Of a DNA stretch of 64,000 nucleotides, positions 43,616 through 55,900 are shown one piece after another. The DNA lies in contig JAOVFP010000018.1 of NCBI GenBank assembly GCA_025738555.1, positions 2,728,001-2,792,000 of the forward strand. The letters are read 5' to 3'. Within the stretch, counting starts at the first letter, position 1. The number at the start of each line of letters is the position of its first letter. A program made the position numbers and the translations under genes. This stretch comes from Cyathus striatus. Taxonomy: Eukaryota > Basidiomycota > Agaricomycetes > Agaricales > Nidulariaceae. The notes under the pieces were generated by a model. It did no database searches. It was not told where the DNA came from and saw only the letters and a program-made list of their open reading frames with translations.

Positions 43616-43914
43616 GATAAAACTGTACTAATAACTAATGACTAATGACAAATAGGTGAGACTATTAGGGGGTGGGTAGCTATCTATCTACTGCCAAACT
43701 GCCCTCCTTATATACCTTTTCCCAACCTGCTTAGTAATCCAATTCCCACTCTACAATTCTACATTGTTCTCCAAAACAGATAGTGTGCCAAGCATGGATT
43801 TTGGATCTGAGGCTGTACAGGACAATAGGATTTGAAGGTTAGTCAGCAGCAGAGAACAATAGTCTATGTTAGAACAATGTGTAATGCATTGCATTGTTCT
43901 AAGTAATGAATTAC

Positions 43915-44215
43915 ATTGTTCTAGACAAGAACAATGGAGTATATTTTTATAAATAATGGAGTCATATATAAATAGTTTCACATTGTCTTCAAACAATGGG
44001 TGAAGAGTACAATGCAGTTCATTTGTTATGAACAATAGTGGTGAAAACAATGGAGTTGTATATAAATAGTTTTCTCATTGTTTTCAAACAATAGATGAAT
44101 AGTACAATGCAGTTCATTTATTATGAACAATAGGATTGAAAACAATGGAGTTGTATATAAATAGTCTCTCATTGTCTTCAAACAATGGGTAAATAGCACA
44201 ATGAAAGAGTGCATA
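43915..44215. repeat. ~95-bp tandem repeat, about three copies
   Basis: Each unit reads CAATGGAGTTGTATATAAAT, then a segment with TTGTCTTCAAACAATG, then GTACAATGCAGTTCATTT and TATGAACAATAG. The TTGTCTTCAAACAAT part and several ACAAT/ATTGT pairs make each unit partly self-complementary. The first copy is the most diverged. Confidence 0.75.
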
Positions 44216-44604
44216 TTATCCTTTGTTAGTGTATTGTTTGTGCAAGTAATTAATTATTGGTATGTGTATTGTATTTGATAGTGATTTAGCATTGTTTGAT
44301 CATGTATGGTATTGGGTATATTTGATTAGAGGTGTGATGTATCATGTGATTGTGTGAAGTATTTGGTCATGTGACATGACAGTGCAATTTCTTTAATTGT
44401 GGTATACAGTGCATTTGCATGCATTATATATAATCAAAATTCATGCCTGACAGCACTACAATAGCACTGATAGACAGAGGTGGCACTTCAGCAGCCTCAA
44501 GTTCTAAAGCAGCTTGTTTTCATGTGTGGGGACCTTTGGTCCTAGTAGCCATAGGCAAAAGGTATGAGTAAGGGTGAGAACTCAAGGTGTGAGTTTGAAT
44601 ATAC

Positions 44605-45271
44605 TGTCAAGACCAGTATTTCTACATAAGATCAAGAGCATAAAGGTAGGAAGTGCAGGACAGAAGAACTGTCAGCTTCAGCTTATGTGCTGCGCCCCTT
44701 GTCATTCTCAAGGTCCAGTATTTCAAAGTGCAGAAGGGAGAGACAGGAGTGCAGAATAGGAGAGGGGCAGAAGTGCAGAGTGCAGAGTGCAGAGTCATTA
44801 CTGTGGGAGCAATGATTAAGCCAGAGGTGAGTAGAACTAAAGGACAAGTAAGGAGGACTGTAACTTAGTCAATATTCAAACTGACTGGTCTTAGTACAAG
44901 ATGTACTACTTAAGTACTATACAACTTCACTGATAACTGGTGAATGAAATGGAATCATAACACACTAGTTGATAAAGATAATAAGATGGTGGTGGAAGGT
45001 GGAGCAGTGAGTGAATATAATATGTACCAAGAACAAACTAAGGATTGGGATGAATGCTGAGAGCAAGTATACCTGGGGTATGATGGAGAAAGTATAATGG
45101 AGAACAGATAATGAACCAGATGAGTAAGGTGACATAAGCTTGGTAACTTTCAGTCAGAGAGCAGAATGGAAAAGTGAAAGGACAATATCTACACAAGTCA
45201 AGAAGTGCAGAGAGTGCAGAGAGTGCAAAGTAGAAGTGCAGGAATAAGGTAGGAAAAGTATGGCTATGACA
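44605..45271 (-). repeat. probable solo LTR of the gypsy family
   Basis: It starts TGTCAAGACC at 44,605 and ends GGCTATGACA at about 45,271, giving TGTCA/TGACA inverted ends. The module CTTCAGCTTATGTGCTG is at about 44,677, at a similar distance from the end as in the LTR pieces near 6,155 and 21,035. Orientation is inferred from the piece next to gag at 20,907. No target duplication is visible (AATAC versus GGGTT), and no internal element lies beside it. Confidence 0.45.
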
Positions 45272-45638
45272 GGGTTCTACCATTGTCATTCCTCACATGC
45301 CATCATCTCATGGTGGAAGGAAGGGTTGCTGGTAGAGGACAGGGGTTGTGTTCCTTTTCTTTTCATTTTGTCTTGCTTACTCCTTTCTCTACATTCTAGT
45401 TCTATGGTGCACAGCACTTAGTCACTACCAACTTTGTGCAACCAAAATGACATTATGAGAAAATGTCCTATGGCTTATTCCTCTTGCCAAAGTGATTAGT
45501 TTGATGAGGGGAGTAAAATGCCCAGACAGATTTTTGAAATTTGCAAAACTGATGGAGTTATAATTTTTGATCAACCCAAATTCTGCCATGTTATATAACA
45601 ATTTCCAAATACGTTAATATATTTCCATGATTTATATG

Positions 45639-47093
45639 TTAGTAATCAAAGGCTGCTGCAACCACCTCAGGTATCCTTCTGTGAGAGGTATAGCACTGCG
45701 AAGAAAATTGTTTCACCTTGATTTGAGCCTCTTTTGCTCCAATGCCTTCACAGTAAGCATCCATCCAATGTATCATATGAAGTTTCCATTTCTGTATTGT
45801 TTCAACTGAAACTGATTCAAGTGCTTTCAGTAAGTTTTCTTGAAGAGCAGAAAATGTGCCATTACAATGCTTCCTGATGTAACACTTGACTGATCCCCAG
45901 AAATACTCAATAAATTTTTGGCAAGATGCACAAATGACCAGCTGCCTCAATCAGTTCCTGAACAAGTGATTTTTGCTCTCATCTTCACTGTCTGGCATGT
46001 CGTGAATGGATTGGATTGCATGATCAGTTGGCATTGAATTGTCATATAAGCCTAATTTCCAGCGAGCCTTAGCTTCTTGAGCTCATGCAGCAGCTATCTT
46101 TTGAGCTTTTCATAGTCCACCCATTGATATTAAGCTATAGATAGAGATAGTTACAGGTATGAAACAGTAATCCTACATCGATTCTACATTTGGACAATTT
46201 CAAATTTTTTCGCCAATGGATTCTGCCACTGCACATAATTAGTGGTGACTAAGCACTGTGCACCATAGTTCTTTTTATTGTACCATACCATAGCACATGA
46301 CAGTGCTTTATTTCCATTCTCTACTGACACTTTGGCACTCAAAGGATTAATCTGGTGATGATCCAACTATTCAACATTCCACAATGCTGTGCTGCACCAG
46401 CAGCTTGGGCAACTGTGACTACCCTTGGGGAGGGGTAGGAAAAGTCATTGCACCAGCACTGTGGAGCCTCCTCAAGAAACAAGTTGTGAATGTCATCTGG
46501 TTGGTTCCAAGATTATCCAAGTGTTGAGTTATCATTTTACTTACATTCTTGTGTTTCATTCTATTATAACAGTCATTTTACATACCTTGTGACTCTAGTG
46601 TCCTTTGTCTTGATCAGGTTCTGAAGGCATGAGAGTATGTGTGCATCAGATTAGTCCAGCAGTATTCCACCATTGTATATTATGCTGGTACTACAGTACC
46701 AAGCAATCCACCTCTTTTATGGCTTATCCCTTACCACACAACAATGAACTTTGAGCTTTAAGTCTTACTGAAGAGCATCAACACCCCAAGTTATTCCAGA
46801 ATTATTCAATTATAAGCTAAGTTTTCATCAACATTATACACTAATGTTGTTTTCTAGTTCTTCTCCTGTAGCCAATTAAGTTGGATAGCTGCTTGCTAAG
46901 TGTAGCCAAGGTTATTCCTCCACAGTGGGAGGAGTGCTTTTACAGAAATATTACAGGGCAGAGCATTATGATTTTGCTTATGTTGCAGTGTAGTACCCAA
47001 CTGCTCCTTGAATGGGGCAACAATTAAGTTTAACTCCTGAATAGCACTGACTTCAAATTCAGATACCATCTGGCATTCTAATTTCTCATGCAA
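45639..47093 (-). pseudogene. Tc1/mariner-superfamily transposase relic
   Basis: Three minus-strand segments in order (47,093-46,896, 46,366-46,184, 45,950-45,639) read like parts of one protein: EFEVSAIQELNLIVAPFKEQ, NGNKALSCAMVWYNKKNYG, then FIEYFWGSVKCYIRKHC with KWKLHMIHWMDAYCEG and a stop. The motif IEYFWGxVK is the region of the last catalytic acid in Tc1/mariner-like transposases of mushrooms. Many stops and frame changes separate the segments. Inverted repeats were not located. It is an old dead copy. Confidence 0.6.
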
Positions 47094-48354
47094 TTTTTGT
47101 TACTTATCTATAAGTATAAGTACTGTACCATTTCAACCAACTGTTTGATCATGCATCACACCAGGCCATGAACAGAACAGTTGAGCAACTTGGTCATGCA
47201 TCACAGGGGGTTGCAAACACAGGTATAGAGAAACTAATATGGGGCTTGAAATCAATGAAATTGTGGTTGAAATTACAAAATTAATGCATGTAAGTATATA
47301 CAACTACTATTCCTAATGTTCTTCCAAGATATTTGTCAAAGATAATATGTTTTTCTTTTTTACCTCTGCCCATGTCCCAAATCAGGTGTTGCATCAACCA
47401 TAACATTGTTAACCACCTCAATTTGTGTGCTTTCTGCATTTGCTACAAGCTGGAGGCCACCCAGATTATTACCAATTATACCAGTTGTCTGTTGAGTTTG
47501 AGTGTGAATGTGTTTCAGCTAGCATCTCATGCTGTATATAAGTGAAAAGAGTAGACAATCACCTCTGCAAATAGGGTGAAAATCAGTGAGAAGAGTGAGT
47601 TTTCCTTCATACCTGTGAGGTAAATCACAAATTGTAGTTATTGGTTGCCTAACTACTGATGCAGCATCTCACATTAGGTATATTCAATCAACAAAATTGA
47701 CTGTGAGCAGAACACCTTATTGGTCACATGTTTCAGTAACCATTGAACAGAGGTTTTGACCATCATGCTCCAACAGGTCTGAATGCTTGATCAAAATGGT
47801 ACAGTACTACTTAACAGCAAGGTAAAAACAAAGATCATTTTACAAGTCATGAAAAGCATAATAAGTGAACAAAACTATCAGCATCAGCACCAACAACCAA
47901 TTCCCTATTATTGCATTAGTGTATAATGCTCCACATTGTTCCAAGTCAAACCTCAGACAGTTGAAATTTAAGTCAAAAATATTCACATTTCTATCCCTAT
48001 CCAAGCATTATTGGAGAATAGAACTCCCTGAGTCAGCGCTGAACGTTAGAAAATAGCACAACACCCCATTTTACCGCTACTCTATTAATGCGTGGAAGTA
48101 CGTGCTTCACATTGTCCCTAGTCCAACATTGTTTGTAACTGAGCGTTATTTGTGCATATTATTTACTAACGCCGATGACACCCTAGCCTCGGCTAATCAA
48201 CCGGCGCAAACAAATTACACCACTCCCGACGTCTTTTGTATTACGACCACAAAAAATGAATAGATACTGACTCAATAGCCATTTTTTAATAAAAATTTCT
48301 TGTTCCCTTCTCCCACATATCTTACTTCCGCATAGCACTTAATTTTATCAAAAA
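47094..48354. other. boundary between repeat-rich and gene-rich compartments
   Basis: No gene is seen here. Up to about 48,000 the sequence is AT-rich and nearly free of CG; from about 48,030 CG becomes common (GTCAGCGCTGAACG and onwards). The last 300 bp before 48,355 are the likely promoter and leader of the next gene. Confidence 0.6.
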
Positions 48355-49338
48355 ATGGACGACTTCAGTAGCTCAAGCTACGATTCTCACTCCTTTGGCA
48401 ACTCAAGCCATGACATTGACAACAAGCTCCGATACAGCTGGTCCAGCTGGTCCAGCAGCCCCCCATCCGACTTGATACACGACGACCCGTTCCATGCCAT
48501 TCCGCATCCTTCCATCCGTTCCAATCATGGACATGGACACGACTTTGGTTCACATAAAGCCTATAGTAGTACCTACTACAGTAATGCTCCTCGTACTCAC
48601 AAGCGAGATAACCTCACGCGACACAGTTCCATGAAAGACAGCCTTTACAAGTCTGCTCAGGCTGCTCATAGCAACTTATCTAGCCGACGGTCTCAGTATA
48701 ATGATCAATATTATCCAGCTCAGCACAACCACCACTCTATCCAGCGCAGTTCGAGCCACAAACACAGTTCATCTCTCCTCTACCACTACCGACCGAGTCT
48801 ACACACCAACATCAGTGAAAGCGATACCACACGACCAGGTACGTATGCTCTCCTCTTTCTTTCCATCCCAACTAATCACCAACCCTCAGCCAACCTCCAA
48901 GTCCCAACCTCACCCCGAGACACCAACACCACCCCCACCATCCAAAACAACCCAGGCGTAACAAACGACCACAGTATAACCACAGTCCCGCGCATAACAC
49001 CAAAACCAACACGCACACCTCGCACATTCAGAGAATCCAACGTGTCCACCACCTCTACTTCAGCTCGCCGCTCGCCCCCTCCGCGAAGGTACAGCGCGTA
49101 TCCTTATCCATACAGACTCAAATCTACCTATTTCTCTCCTTCCGCAAAGCGGACTCCGTCACCTGATAAATTCCGCCTCTCATATTTCAAGAAGTACGAG
49201 GTGTTGCACAAGCCTAAAGGGAAAAAGTGGGAAGTCGATCCAGAACCAGATGATGAGGCTGAGCAGGAGAAGAGACGGAAGAAAGATGGCGGCAAGCAAT
49301 CTTTGTTATCGAAAATTTTGAATTTCTTAAAGTCCTAA
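48355..49338 (+). CDS. Ser-rich, intrinsically disordered protein of unknown function
   Basis: It starts at ATG in a good context (AAAATGG) and is open for 327 codons. The protein is dominated by Ser, His, Tyr, Pro and Arg with no transmembrane or catalytic motif. The C-terminus is basic and conserved-looking (FRLSYFKKYEVLHKPKGKKW, then an acidic and a KKDGGKQ stretch, ending LLSKILNFLKS, a short amphipathic helix). Positions 48,839-48,889 form a 51-nt segment with GTACGT, a CTAAT branch-like site and CAG, dividing by three, so it could be spliced or read through; spliced length would be 310 residues. It lies first in the CG-normal compartment. I do not recognise a family; proteins like this are often poorly conserved. 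Confidence 0.75.
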   Translation: MDDFSSSSYDSHSFGNSSHDIDNKLRYSWSSWSSSPPSDLIHDDPFHAIPHPSIRSNHGHGHDFGSHKAYSSTYYSNAPRTHKRDNLTRHSSMKDSLYKSAQAAHSNLSSRRSQYNDQYYPAQHNHHSIQRSSSHKHSSSLLYHYRPSLHTNISESDTTRPGTYALLFLSIPTNHQPSANLQVPTSPRDTNTTPTIQNNPGVTNDHSITTVPRITPKPTRTPRTFRESNVSTTSTSARRSPPPRRYSAYPYPYRLKSTYFSPSAKRTPSPDKFRLSYFKKYEVLHKPKGKKWEVDPEPDDEAEQEKRRKKDGGKQSLLSKILNFLKS

Positions 49339-49635
49339 GTCCGGCGCATTTGTATCTCGTACTCTAATCATTGTATTGTTACTAGTACTTACATTACAGC
49401 AGAATAATATGTGTAATTCATATTCTATCTAATGAATCACTCCAATGATTGAAGAAAACATGTATATTCATAGCAGTACATTGGAATTGGGATTCTTACT
49501 ACGGGGTATAACATACTCAGAAACATTAGGTACCATACGCTCTAAATTAAACATCCGTCCAGAGCAGTAACACATCACGAAGCAGTAGAAAGAGTAAAAA
49601 AGAGAGTAAAAAACAAACCCATCCGTCCCCACATC
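49339..49635. other. convergent intergenic region
   Basis: This is the 3' side of both flanking genes. It is AT-rich with no open frame, and presumably holds both transcription ends. Confidence 0.5.
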
Positions 49636-52600
49636 CTAATACATCCTAAACGACTCCGAACCCTGCAAATCACTCAGCTGAGCATTACTCGTATCACTAG
49701 TAAGCTCCGTAACATTCGTCAAGAACGTCCCCCATTCATTAAACCTAGACCAAATCAATCAGCCAACAACCCAACATGTACAAGGTCCAAAACACTCACT
49801 CAAACCCAGTAGGCGCATTAAGCCACATGGCCATCGTATTCGTATCCACAATAGCCTGCTGCTGACTAGACGCAGCCGCACCCTGCTCCGCGTACCCCTC
49901 GCTCTGAAACGCAGAAGAAGTACCCATAAGATCCGGCATATCAGAGCCAGCAGACGAAGGGTACGCAGAATACGGCGGAAGCCGCATCGAATTCGACTCT
50001 CCAAACATATGCTGGGCAACACGAGACTGGTTGTACATAGCTTCTCCTGTATCGAAAATGGACGAAATGGGATCATGATTGTTGTCATTGTTGAACATTG
50101 TTGAGAGGGATGAAAAGTCGGGGTTGATAGCTTGTTGCTGTTGTTGTTGTTGGTACCTTGAAGATCCCGCTTGCGAACTTGATGCTTCGGGTAGATATTG
50201 CGGAACGACGTATGGTTGATGAAGTTGTAGCGGATCGGGCATAGTAGACCCAGAAGGCAAACCTGAATCCGTATCCGTACACTTCTCCGCACTATCACCA
50301 CCGCCCTCCGTCGACCACTCCTCCACCAGCGCCTGCGCCTTCCCCTTCCGCTCACTATTAACCACCAACTCAGGATCCTCCTCAGGCAAAATCAACTCCC
50401 CAACACTTGCAAGCTCATTCAAAATATCCCTAAGCACACGACCAATCAACATAAACTCCCCCAAAACAACAAAAACAAAAAAACATACAAAAGTAATCCA
50501 GCAGTATGCCACCTCTCCTCCGCCCGACTCAGCGCATCCATGCATATCTCGACTTGCCTCATCGCCTTCGGGTCCGCAGCTACCCCACTTCGCTTACTCC
50601 CCCACATGTTGAGTAAAAGCACAATGCCAGCTGTTACAGCGGATAGCTGCATGTAGGGGTACACCACAGTCGTCCGCTTCATCTGCTGCTCGAGCACGAG
50701 TGCGCAAGATCTAGCTGCGCTGGTGCATATGGCCAGAGAAGGAAAGGCAAGAGGGGAAGGTTGACCTTTCGCGCGAATGTAGGGGCGGTGAATTAGGATT
50801 TGGACGTGGTAGAACCCTGTTATTAGGCATCCTGAGAGACGGAAGAACCGGTCGTCTTTGCGGTTTGGATCCCAGCGCACTGAAAGCACAAATCAGCTCT
50901 GATATGCAAGTAAAGAATAAGATAGAGAGCGTACAGTATTCCGGTAAGAGGCTCATCCAGTTATTCAGCGCAGAATCCAATTCGGCGACGATATGCTGTT
51001 CCCACTGACGTAGTATAAACTCCCAAAACTTGGTCTTGATCGAATACTACGAAACCATCAGACCCACGATCTACAACAGAAAAGAAAGAGCATACAATAC
51101 TATACAGAGCAAACGCCATAATCTTATTCAACCTCAAATGTTGATTGAAAGCCGTAACAGTGGACGGCACACCAGGAGGCTGTCTAAACCTCAATTTCGG
51201 ATCCGGGTGTTCCCAGTACTCGTCATCACACTCTACAGGCATATCCAAATCGAAACTACATGCCTTATCAGTCCCATTCGAAGTAGTGGTAAAAAAAAAC
51301 GTACTCGTCATCTAAAATCGCACACGGCCTGCCCATTCCCATACTAGACATCCGATCCATCATCACCAGCACCCAAAACGCGCGCTTCCAAAGCTCATCT
51401 TCGACAGTGAGCTTCTCTCTAGGCACGCGTCGGCGATGCGCCCCAACATCTTGCGCAAGACGGATTCCTATGCCCACAAGAATCCAACACGCATGGGGTG
51501 CAAAACACCCCTGCAAGAACTCTACCGCCAACTATCCAACACATAAGCACGCCCCTGATAATGTAAAGAGAGAGAGAAACATACGCAATAAGACTGTAAA
51601 TCATACAACGTAGGCGGTTCCAACAACCTCTGCTTCACCACCTGCACCTGATTATAATACTTCCACCCGGTAGAATGCGGCGAGTCGACGCCGTCCATGA
51701 GTGTCCTCTCGTCGAGCTTTTCGATGTATCGCGTGCCAACGGCGCATGCCAGCAATAGCACACCACCGAATCCCGCGTCGCGCAGATGGAGGTTGTCTGC
51801 AATTGCGCGCTCGAAGGTCGGTTTGTGGAGGAGTGGGAAGAAGAGGTTGACGTGTTCAAAGTAGGCTTCCACGAGGTCGTTTATGAGGTCTGGTGGGGGG
51901 AATGTATAGTTGGGCGTAGGACAGCTGAAAAGTTCTTGTTCCCACTATTCCAGAATTAGAATATACTCAAACGATAGAAGAAGAAAAACGCACAGGCCGT
52001 CTAGTCCAAAACATAGGCCTACGACCCTCCAACACCCTCCTCTTAATCGGCGTATCCTTCGCATACTCATTCTTGAACAATATAGCAGTCTGCATGAACA
52101 TAGCCCCGCTACTTTTCCCGAAAAACCTCGCATCGTCAGGTTCCATCGAGAGCAGCTTCATGCGCTCGGACAGCACCACGTGCTCGAAATCGTCATCTCG
52201 GAATGGGTCGTCTTGTGGGCCTAGGGTGATGGCTGCGATGCGGTGTATCATGTCCAGCACGGCGTTTGTAGCTGCTTCGTCTGATGAAGGCGCGGGGGAG
52301 AGTGGGCTGGCGAGTGAGCCTGGGGAAGAGACGGATGCGGATGTGGATGAGGGCATTTTGGATAGGCGGGTTGAGTCTTCTGGGTCGATGGAGGAGAAGA
52401 GGTCTTTTAGGACTGATTCGTCGGGACACATCTGGGTGGGTTAGGTGGAGTGAGATTGGGAGGTGATGGAGATATACCTTCTTCAGTAGAGATTCTAGCT
52501 TTTGAACGCGGTTTTCGAGGCCTTCGACGTATCTGTGGAGACTGTTAGTTAGCATTTCCAGCAGAGATAAGGTCCGTACCCCTTAGGTCGTCCTCGTTTC

Positions 52601-52949
52601 TGCCAGCACAAGCTCTCCTTAGTTTTCATCTTCGAATACTAGAGATAAGAAACGCACCTTAGGCGCATCTTCATACGTGCAATCAATGTTGTACTCTACG
52701 CAGCTTGTGCATCTGTGATCAGGAGGCTGAGGACCGCTGCCTGAACAAGGTTGCCATCAGCAGTGTAAGACTGGAGAAAGTCGCTCAGAAGACATTACAT
52801 CGTACTGGTATGACGTTAGCTATCTCTGACAGGGAGGCACACGAGACAACAGACGTACTTTTCTTCCTCCTGCAGGTGTCACACGCACGTTGGATCTTCC
52901 TCTTCTTGGGATGGCTTGGGTCAAGGTGCTCGTCGTCTCCAGACGACAT
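49636..52949 (-). CDS. Zn2Cys6 fungal-specific transcription factor
   Basis: Start ATG is at 52,947-52,949 and stop at 49,636-49,638, with about ten short GT..AG introns. The first exons join to give RACDTCRRKKIRC and a second half RCTSCVEYNIDC, placing the six cysteines at residues 23, 26, 33, 43, 46 and 53. The second intron falls within the codon of Cys 33. A linker (KRGRPKG) and a coiled coil (YVEGLENRVQKLESLLKK) for dimerisation follow. Then comes the fungal-specific transcription factor domain with FFPLLHKPTFERAI, CWILVGIGIRLAQDVGAHRR, ELWKRAFWVLVMMDR, GRPCAI and LIHRPYI. The C-terminus is Gln/Ser-rich (SRYQQQQQQQ), likely an activation region. It acts in the nucleus on promoters with CGG-type sites. 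No stops or frame changes are needed. The overall layout recalls regulators of carbon or xenobiotic metabolism, but the target pathway cannot be told. Confidence 0.92.
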
Positions 52950-55900
52950 GACAACACAAAACGTTCTGGTAGATGATAAATGTAAAATTAGACACGGTGT
53001 TTTTTGGGGAGAAGACGAAGAAAGATACCTTTAAGTAAGATGGTCGATTTACGTTAGGTTACAAAAAAGCAGACGCGTCGATGATATTGACAATCGTTCG
53101 ATTGATACTGGGCCTTTTGAGAGACGCAACGTGTGAGCATTGGACAAAATAGAAGTCGCGTATCTGACGTCCCTTTTAAGTCCCAACCACGGCGCAGTCA
53201 ACCTCGATTTAAGATTTCTCAGCGTTGACACTGATCAAAAATTATGACGAGGCGATGAAAGAATCGCTCAAAATATTTCCTTATTTGGAACTTCGCTATG
53301 CAATAATAATATCCACAAACACCTTCCAGTTCTCTACCACATGCGCCCAGCACTGCCGTCGACACTCTCCTCGAAGAGAACCGTACCTATCGTTACCGAA
53401 CTCGTCTTTGACTCATATTCATCCTCCTCCAGCTAAGCTGACCAAACAGAGCCATTTAATATCTCGATGATGCAATGCCCCTGCCCCATTGGTTGGTAGG
53501 TTTCAGCCCTGGTCCTGGAGAGATGCTCTCGAACCGCCCATGTCAACTGACACGTTATCTTCGGACGCTCTCCGAATCTTTGGTTGTTTCTCCATCATAG
53601 ACCGGTCACCGGACTGAACACTGCAATCCCTCTTCCACTTATTCCTTTTCATGGTACTACTTGCAGTATATATAATTCAAGATATACAAAAAGGAATCGT
53701 TCGTTTTACAATAAGTAGTTGATGTGTTAATCCCGCCGTGCGATAAAAGCCATCAAACTCGGCAGAGTACTTCCCCGAAGTACACAATACTGCACATGTC
53801 AATTCAGATTTTCATTGGTCGAAGCTTCATTGGTCGAAGCTATCATAAACTGTACTAAAAGTTTATATTCTATCCTGAACTCTGGTCTTCTACGTACTCG
53901 ACTCCATTTGCAATATGAAGCCGCCGAGTATGCTGCATTAAAGGCTTAGACCCCGAGAGAGTCCATCCATCCGTTCCGTCACGACGCGTGCCCCGACGGC
54001 ACAAAAAGATGGATACCCAAAATAACGTCAACACATCTTGGATCCCCTCCAAAAGTACCCCACGGCCCCAAAACTTTGGAATCTGCGCGCCGTCTACCTC
54101 CTCCCATGTCAAGCTCAAACCACTGGCACCCCAACGACCAGGTCTCGAAGAAGTCGACGCTCATGATTGTTTTCATTCATTGTTATCCCAAAATAAAAGT
54201 GCTGTAAAAGAAGTATGAGGAACTGAACTGCGCGTGGTTGATCCCCACACTACGTCTGCACTACGTAATGATTTTCCATTCATTCAATCAGACTTTATTG
54301 CAGTGCAGGGATAAGTTGCTTTCCGCTCAACTCTCCGAGGCGGTACACGTATGTCGAGGTCTATGTGCAAGTTGCAAGATTAAAGAGGGTCGCCTTGACG
54401 AACGCTGCGCTCCGCAGCGACGAGTCATTTGTTGTCTCGCCAGATTGTGCCTATTGTTCAACTTAGCCAAAGACAAAAGTTCTCGTTCCTGGACTCGACG
54501 ATAACGTTCTACGATTCGGTGATTCCGGTATGGCGAATGTGATAAAAACGAAATTGTTCCCCCGCTCGTATCGACTTAGCAGTGTCGGCGCAGTGATATG
54601 GTTCAAGAATTCCACTTCTGTCGGGGGGATTCGTATCATCTTTGAGGTACGGCTGTGGGGACTGCTCTGTTCTATTCAATGGATCGAGTCCCATGTCAAT
54701 GTTTACAGCAAGGAGGTCTATTTTGTTGTGGATAAGGGCAATGCATTGATTTTAACTACTCTAAATATCAGACTCGATAATCATCGACAGGTGATAGGGA
54801 GGTTTTAAGTGATTCCTCCAAATACGGTTCCGTACAAAGGATCGTCGGTTACGCGGTTAGTTATGATTCACTCCAACAGTATCGGAACGCCTGAAAATAC
54901 GATGGTTACCTTATGAAAAGTTGTTCCTACCGTGAAGATTCGTGTCAGGTGTCAGACTCATAGACTCTAGAGAATTCTATACCACGAGGTCGGCACCGAT
55001 AGACGACTGACTCATGTTCTAATATCCTCAAGAAGCAGGTTCTGTATCACTCCAAACAGGCTGACGTCTTCCCAAACAATAATATAACTCTGATACCCCA
55101 TCGAAAAATATACTCCAGTACTGCGCAGGTTTAAGGTACATGATCTCCAAGATTAGTACTACTACATACATAGACGGCGAATAAAATTATTCTCAGGACG
55201 GATTTTCAGAGCCAAAAATATGAAGAACATTTCTGCCCAGTCGGGATCTGCATGCCTTTCCCCATTAACCTGATTTACGGCCTGATATAGCCTGCCCCTT
55301 TTCCTTGGGCAATATTGGCTCTTGGACAGGCTTGCTGCGGTGCTTCTCCACACTCAGTCCCGGAGATTCTTCGTCGATACGATTTTAATGCAACTGTGCC
55401 TTCGGCAGTTGTATTTGGTTCAGGCGAAACGAAGTCAGTATTCTTGGAACGCCATGCGCAGTGCGAAAATCTAGGCTAGTAACTCGTAGAACGGCTTGTT
55501 CAAACGCTGAATTGTTGCCTGCACAAAGAAACGTCTTAGGTATGCTTTAAATATATCACTCCGAATGTTAAATAAAAACATCCCCGAGCAGTAGTATTTC
55601 TAAAAAAGTAAGAAGAAAGGTTCTCCCAAGACTCGAAGAGGAGCTACATCCCTTTCATACTACAATTAACGTCCCGATCCACATCTACGGCCATATTTCT
55701 CCTTTGCCTCATATTAACCCCCCGGAAAATCGTCGTCGGTACGAAACCATCGCGACAGCGCCATCGGCTGTTCGAGAGGAACAAAAAGACGTTTTTTTAA
55801 GAATTATACGCGCAGTCAGGAAGGCTGGGTTGATTGGAGACGAGTACACAGGGTTAATAAAAGAACACAGTTGTTCACCGATGGTTCGCTCTATAAAACG

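Larger units (their letters stand above)
41561..45600. other. AT-rich region with tandem repeats and an LTR remnant, no intact gene
   Basis: Apart from the repeats listed separately, I see no supportable gene. A short minus-strand frame at 43,182-42,943 (Thr/Ser/His-rich, followed by a GTGTGAG donor-like site) could be a first exon of the relic at 38,880-41,560, but the link is unproven. CG is rare throughout. Confidence 0.4.

Noticed and set aside
49759..50355. Arg-rich 198-codon minus-strand frame
   Set aside because: It overlaps the C-terminal exon of the Zn2Cys6 factor in another frame; the Gln-rich tail in the neighbouring frame fits the gene better.
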